Source: an uncultured Methanoregula sp. (GTDB lineage: Archaea; Halobacteriota; Methanomicrobia; Methanomicrobiales; Methanospirillaceae). From it: a DNA stretch of 64,000 nt. Location: contig NZ_OY781872.1 in NCBI RefSeq assembly GCF_963677065.1, positions 1,421,419-1,485,418 of the forward strand, written 5' to 3'. The notes below the pieces were generated by a model. The model was not told the origin of the DNA. It searched no databases and saw nothing but the letters and a program-made list of their open reading frames with translations. A program made the translations under genes and the position numbers. Shown here in pieces: positions 60,435-64,000 of the stretch (the first letter of the stretch is position 1; every line of letters starts with the position of its first letter).

Positions 60435-61069
60435 GATCGCCTCTTTTGCTTCTCGGACGCCACCATCGCGGCAAGATCTCTTGCAGCACCTGGAATATCC
60501 GGCCTGGCAACAACGGCTGATATGACCGCAATCCCCTCTGCGCCGGCGTGGATCACATCAGGAATGTTCGAAGGCCCTATCCCGCCGATGGCAATGACAG
60601 GAATTGATACATGCCGACAGATATCCGCAAGCATCCCGCAGCCGCGACCGGGGCCTGCATCCGGTTTTGAGCCCGTGGAGAACGTCGGGCTGAGGGCAAT
60701 ATAATCCGCCCCGTCCTGTTCGGCTTTCAAGGCCTCATCCTGGTTCCCGATCGAGACCCCGATGATAAAACCCGGGGGGACATGCTGCCGTACAACGGCA
60801 GGACTGAGATCCCCCTGCCCGAGATGAACGCCGTCAGCCCCGCAGGCAAGAGCTACATCCGGATAGTCGTTGATGATAAAACCGGCTCCTCCGGCCCGGG
60901 TGATCTCCCTCAGTTCACGACCTATCGATATGAGCTCACCGCTCTGCCGGCTCTTGTCCCGTAGCTGGATAACCGTTGCTCCCCCGGCAACGGCAAGCCG
61001 GGCAATCTCGGGATGAGAACGCCCGCCGGAGATTGTCTCATCCGTGATAACGTACAGGTCGTAATTCAT
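60431..61069 (-). CDS. thiE: Thiamine-phosphate synthase
   Basis: A 212-residue TIM-barrel enzyme that joins HMP-PP and HET-P to thiamine phosphate. VIQLRDKS (residues about 34-41), FIINDYPDVALACGADGVHLGQGDLS and GVSIGNQDEA are the family's signature; IPVIAIGGIGPSN closes the phosphate site. It follows thiM by 12 bases and precedes the phosphoesterase gene with an ATGA overlap. Confidence 0.95.
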   Translation of the reverse strand: MNYDLYVITDETISGGRSHPEIARLAVAGGATVIQLRDKSRQSGELISIGRELREITRAGGAGFIINDYPDVALACGADGVHLGQGDLSPAVVRQHVPPGFIIGVSIGNQDEALKAEQDGADYIALSPTFSTGSKPDAGPGRGCGMLADICRHVSIPVIAIGGIGPSNIPDVIHAGAEGIAVISAVVARPDIPGAARDLAAMVASEKQKRRS

Positions 61070-61081
61070 GAGTGAGGCTTC

Positions 61082-61885
61082 TCATTCAGGGGACGAGATC
61101 CGGAAACCGGAGGCAAGATCTGCGGGAGTGAGCAGGGCCATCTCATCGAAGAGTGCAGTCTTGAACGTGAACGGCCCCCTGGCAATCGCCGCCGCCCGTT
61201 CACCAGCAAGCCCGAATGCAGCCAGTGCTGTTGCCGATGCAAGAACGGGATCCGATGATTCTGCCGCAAAGACACCGGTAACGGATGCTGCCATACAGCC
61301 GGTGCCGGAGATGCTGCCCATCATGGGGTGGCCGTTCTTTACGAGCAGAACCCGTTTTCCGTCGGTGACGATATCCGTTGCCCCGCTTGCTACAACCGTG
61401 ATGTTTTCTGCGCGGGCAAATTCCCGGGCAACGGCAACCGGGTCACCGGACATGCCATGGGAGTCGACACCCCGCACATTTCCCCCTGAGCCGGCAAGAA
61501 CACCGATCTCGCCGGCATTTCCCTTGAGAATCGAGATTTTCAGTTCTGAGAGGAGACGCTCGGCAGTTTTTGTCCGGAACCCCGTTGCCCCGGCACCCAC
61601 GGGATCGAGGATGACGGGAATCTTCCGGTCGTTTGCCATACCCCCGGCAAGGATCATGGACTCCACCTGGGCTGCATTGAGCGTCCCGATGTTCAGGACA
61701 AGCGCTCCTGCAACACCGGCCATCTCCACTACTTCCTCGGGGGCATCCGCCATGACGGGCGCACCACCGGCACACATGGTGATATTGGCACAGTCGTTGA
61801 CCGTGACGTAATTCGTGATATGATGGACAAGCGGGTGCTTCTCACGCACAAGTGTGAAAAGATCGAACAGCTGTTTTGCTTTCAT
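61082..61885 (-). CDS. thiM: Hydroxyethylthiazole kinase
   Basis: A 267-residue ribokinase-like enzyme that phosphorylates the thiazole moiety of thiamine. [26 protein letters not shown] and [13 protein letters not shown] (residues about 100-112) are typical; the catalytic GTGCM is SGTGCMAAS. It heads a thiM-thiE-PE operon on the minus strand. Confidence 0.95.
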   Translation of the reverse strand: MKAKQLFDLFTLVREKHPLVHHITNYVTVNDCANITMCAGGAPVMADAPEEVVEMAGVAGALVLNIGTLNAAQVESMILAGGMANDRKIPVILDPVGAGATGFRTKTAERLLSELKISILKGNAGEIGVLAGSGGNVRGVDSHGMSGDPVAVAREFARAENITVVASGATDIVTDGKRVLLVKNGHPMMGSISGTGCMAASVTGVFAAESSDPVLASATALAAFGLAGERAAAIARGPFTFKTALFDEMALLTPADLASGFRISSPE

Positions 61886-62009
61886 GAGAGATCACGTATA
61901 CCGGGATCCCCGGATCCCGGGATTTTTGTATTCCGGTTCTAATATGGGGGATTTGGGGATAATAAACCCTTGAGAAAAAAGCAGAGATAAAAAGTCAGGC
62001 GCTCTCATT

Positions 62010-63998
62010 TCACCGCAGGATCTCTTCAATGGTTGCGAGGAAGAGATCAACATCGCTTTCAGTATTGTAGGGACCAAGGCTCACCCGTGCAGTCCCGTCG
62101 GGGAGGCCAAGCGATCGCATGAGCGGGATGCAGCAGTGGTGGCCGGACCGGATCATGATGTCGGCCATCTCGTCAACCCTTTGTGCAATCTCGTGGGGAT
62201 GGATCCCATCGATTGTAAACGAGACAACGCCCACCCGCTCTTCCGGCCTCTCCGGAGAATACAGGTGTACCCGGTCGAACCTGCGGAGACCTTCGACAAC
62301 CCGGGTTGTAAGGGCCAGTTCATGATCCCGGATCCGATCCATGCCCGCTTTTTTCAGGTAATCGACGGCAACCCCGAGGCCGATGCCACCGGCTATGTTG
62401 CCGGTGCCTGCCTCGTAACGCTGGTATCCGTCAGAGAGGACGTAACCGGTTCCCGTCACATCCTCAACTATGCCTCCCCCGAGGAGCAGGGGTTCGATGA
62501 CCGGCTCTTTCATCCAGAGCACGCCGGTGCCGGTGGGGCCCAGCATCTTGTGGCCCGAGAATGCACAGAAGTCGCAGCCGAGACGGGAGACATCGACCGG
62601 CATATGCGGGACGGTCTGGGCCATATCCACGAGCAGCAGGACGCCGCGGTCATGGCATATCTTTGCAATCTCGCGGATGGGAGTGATGACCCCGAGCACG
62701 TTTGAGGCGTGCGTTACTGCAACGAGACGGGTGGTATCGGTTATAGCAGCTTCCAGCGCTGCGAGGTCGAGAGCATAATTGTCCCCGATCCCGATGATGT
62801 CCGTTGCAACACCCCGGCGGTCCAGGTGATACCAGGGCAGCAGGTTGGAATGATGTTCAAGAATCGTGGATACTACGCGATCGCCTGATTTCCATAAAAG
62901 GCCCTGGGCTACCATGTTGATGGATTCGGTGGTGTTCCGGGTAAAGACAGTCATCCCTTCTCTGCCACCGATAAACTCGGAAACTTTCTCGTGGGCATGC
63001 CAGTACCGCTGGGAAGCTATCTGGGTAAGGCGGTGAACACCCCGCCCGACATTTGCCCGGTAGTTCCGCTCAAACTCAATCATGGATTGTATGACCGGCT
63101 CCGGTGAAAGACTCGTTGCCGCATTGTCAAGGTAAATGATATCTGACAGCAGGGGGAAATCCCTGCGGATCGCCTCGGCATCCAGCCGGTCTGCCGGTTT
63201 TCCGGTAATGCCCGTCTCCATCTTTGGTTCGCTCCTGATCTCTGTTGTTATTTCCGGGGTCTTCTTCTTCCGTTCCTTTCCGGGTTCCGCGTGCAGTGTA
63301 TTGTCTGCATTGAGCGGTATGCCCTTAGCCCGGCAGAGTTCCCGCATCTTGGGGGGAAGTTCTCTCCAGCGCCAGAGGCCGAACCGGCAGTAGGCATCCG
63401 GCAGCCCCTTCTTATCAGCCCAGGATTCCACGAATGCATCCCAGCGCCGGGCATACTCCGGGTGCGACCGCCGGATCATCTCGTATTCGCTCTCGAGCAT
63501 CGCAGGACAGAGGTAACACCCGATCCGCTCGATGCCCTCCTCGTACAGCGGGTTCATTGCTGCCTTCTGCCACCACAGGTACAGGAACACTTCCAGTGCC
63601 CGCCAGTTCCGGATCGGCGACATGTTGAGTTGTAGCGGGTTGTCCGGGTTCTGGCTGGTCTCCTCCAGCGTTGCCCGGTTCCAGGATTCATACCACCGGT
63701 TTCCCTGTATCGTGATGCAGGGTCCGATCCCGGCAAGATAGAGTTTAAGGGGACGCAGCTTCTGGAACTTGCAGCACCAGCGGTTATCCTTCCCGGGGGG
63801 GCCGGCTTTCTCGACCGCCTGCCAGAAATCGCCGGCCTTTTCAATGATCTCAACGCCCTGGGACCGGACAAACTCAAGGGTCTCGGGAAATTCAAGATTG
63901 GTGTCAATAAAAAATGCCTTCGTGATCCCGGCCTTGCGGGCAAGGTGGAGGACGGCCGTGCTGTCTTTTCCACCTGAGAACGAAACATTTGCGGTGGG
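62010..63998 (-). CDS. PAPS reductase-like / cysteine desulfurase fusion, 5' end outside the window
   Basis: Partial gene running past the right edge. The first visible part has the PP-loop SFSGGKDSTAVLHLARKAG of the PAPS reductase/ATP-sulfurylase superfamily, then NRWCCKFQKLRPL and a Cys-rich IGCYLCPAML. After a linker near residue 220 of the visible sequence comes a full class V aminotransferase (SufS/NifS): YLDNAATSLSPEPV, THASNVLGVITPI, SGHKMLGPTG with the PLP Lys, and SGHHCCIPLM with the active Cys. It would release sulfur from cysteine and may feed it to the adenylate-activated substrate of the N-terminal domain, as in tRNA thiolation or sulfur assimilation. Confidence 0.88.
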   Translation of the reverse strand, partial: PTANVSFSGGKDSTAVLHLARKAGITKAFFIDTNLEFPETLEFVRSQGVEIIEKAGDFWQAVEKAGPPGKDNRWCCKFQKLRPLKLYLAGIGPCITIQGNRWYESWNRATLEETSQNPDNPLQLNMSPIRNWRALEVFLYLWWQKAAMNPLYEEGIERIGCYLCPAMLESEYEMIRRSHPEYARRWDAFVESWADKKGLPDAYCRFGLWRWRELPPKMRELCRAKGIPLNADNTLHAEPGKERKKKTPEITTEIRSEPKMETGITGKPADRLDAEAIRRDFPLLSDIIYLDNAATSLSPEPVIQSMIEFERNYRANVGRGVHRLTQIASQRYWHAHEKVSEFIGGREGMTVFTRNTTESINMVAQGLLWKSGDRVVSTILEHHSNLLPWYHLDRRGVATDIIGIGDNYALDLAALEAAITDTTRLVAVTHASNVLGVITPIREIAKICHDRGVLLLVDMAQTVPHMPVDVSRLGCDFCAFSGHKMLGPTGTGVLWMKEPVIEPLLLGGGIVEDVTGTGYVLSDGYQRYEAGTGNIAGGIGLGVAVDYLKKAGMDRIRDHELALTTRVVEGLRRFDRVHLYSPERPEERVGVVSFTIDGIHPHEIAQRVDEMADIMIRSGHHCCIPLMRSLGLPDGTARVSLGPYNTESDVDLFLATIEEILR

Positions 63999-64000
63999 CC

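Overview
The window is archaeal and most likely from a methanogen of the order Methanomicrobiales, close to Methanoregula. Evidence: archaeal information-processing genes (aIF2-alpha, Nop10, RpS27e, RpL44e, PriS, GINS, archaeal Elp3, Dph5, NusA-type KH protein), archaellin and archaeal pilin signal sequences, PKD and LVIVD surface repeats, HxlB, TATA-box promoters and moderately high G+C. The assignment rests on protein character only; no database was searched.

Layout. 0-4.2 kb: a small unknown protein, an archaellin gene with no normal start codon, a PAS protein, a secreted phosphoesterase and a TMEM175-type channel. 4.6-7.6 kb: a leuC-leuD-leuB type operon on the minus strand behind an inverted repeat that encloses its TATA box. 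7.8-14.3 kb: SIMPL protein, nusA-hisE, bifunctional-nuclease-like protein, flippase-like membrane protein, dph5-DUF357, and two RecA/KaiC-like proteins without P-loops, one fused to a G domain. 14.5-17.2 kb: an iron-uptake unit (DtxR-FeoA fusion plus FeoB) behind a DtxR-like operator. 17.3-20.5 kb: two cis-prenyltransferase relatives, one apparently catalytically dead, around an RHH/primase-wHTH protein, and a radical SAM protein. 20.6-31.2 kb: a response regulator, three large pilin-like surface proteins with PKD and related domains, EndoQ and a clostripain-type protease. 31.3-38 kb: two tandem 1,060-residue papain-type proteases with LVIVD repeats and a C-terminal membrane anchor. 38-45 kb: hxlB and a translation/replication operon (elp3-priS-GINS-rpl44e-rps27e-aif2a-nop10-pac2). 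45-52.9 kb: ADP-ribosylglycohydrolase, pilin, a broken UPF0179 gene, flavoprotein, tRNA-Gly, ACT protein, Sua5 and a nucleotidyltransferase. 53-60 kb: two sensor-kinase-like proteins that both lack the phospho-acceptor His, a Cas4-like protein, DUF3467, tRNA-Thr, SRAP and a PAS sensor. 60-64 kb: a LigD-type phosphoesterase, thiE, thiM, and a PAPS-reductase/cysteine-desulfurase fusion that runs off the window.

The least explained structure is a family of three intergenic elements (about 4274-4515, 38848-39110 and 47334-47578). Each has three arms built on a GACCCCCC core in the order direct-inverted-direct. The arms of one locus carry the same tag next to the core, but the tag differs between loci (CCACA at two loci, GTACCCATGC at the third). 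Spacer motifs are also shared. I cannot assign this to a known repeat or RNA family. Other points of interest are the paired active and inactive cis-prenyltransferases, the His-less kinase pair, the tRNA-Gly placed 7 nt before a start codon, an ACG start in an archaellin, and an in-frame TGA at a probable Cys position of UPF0179.
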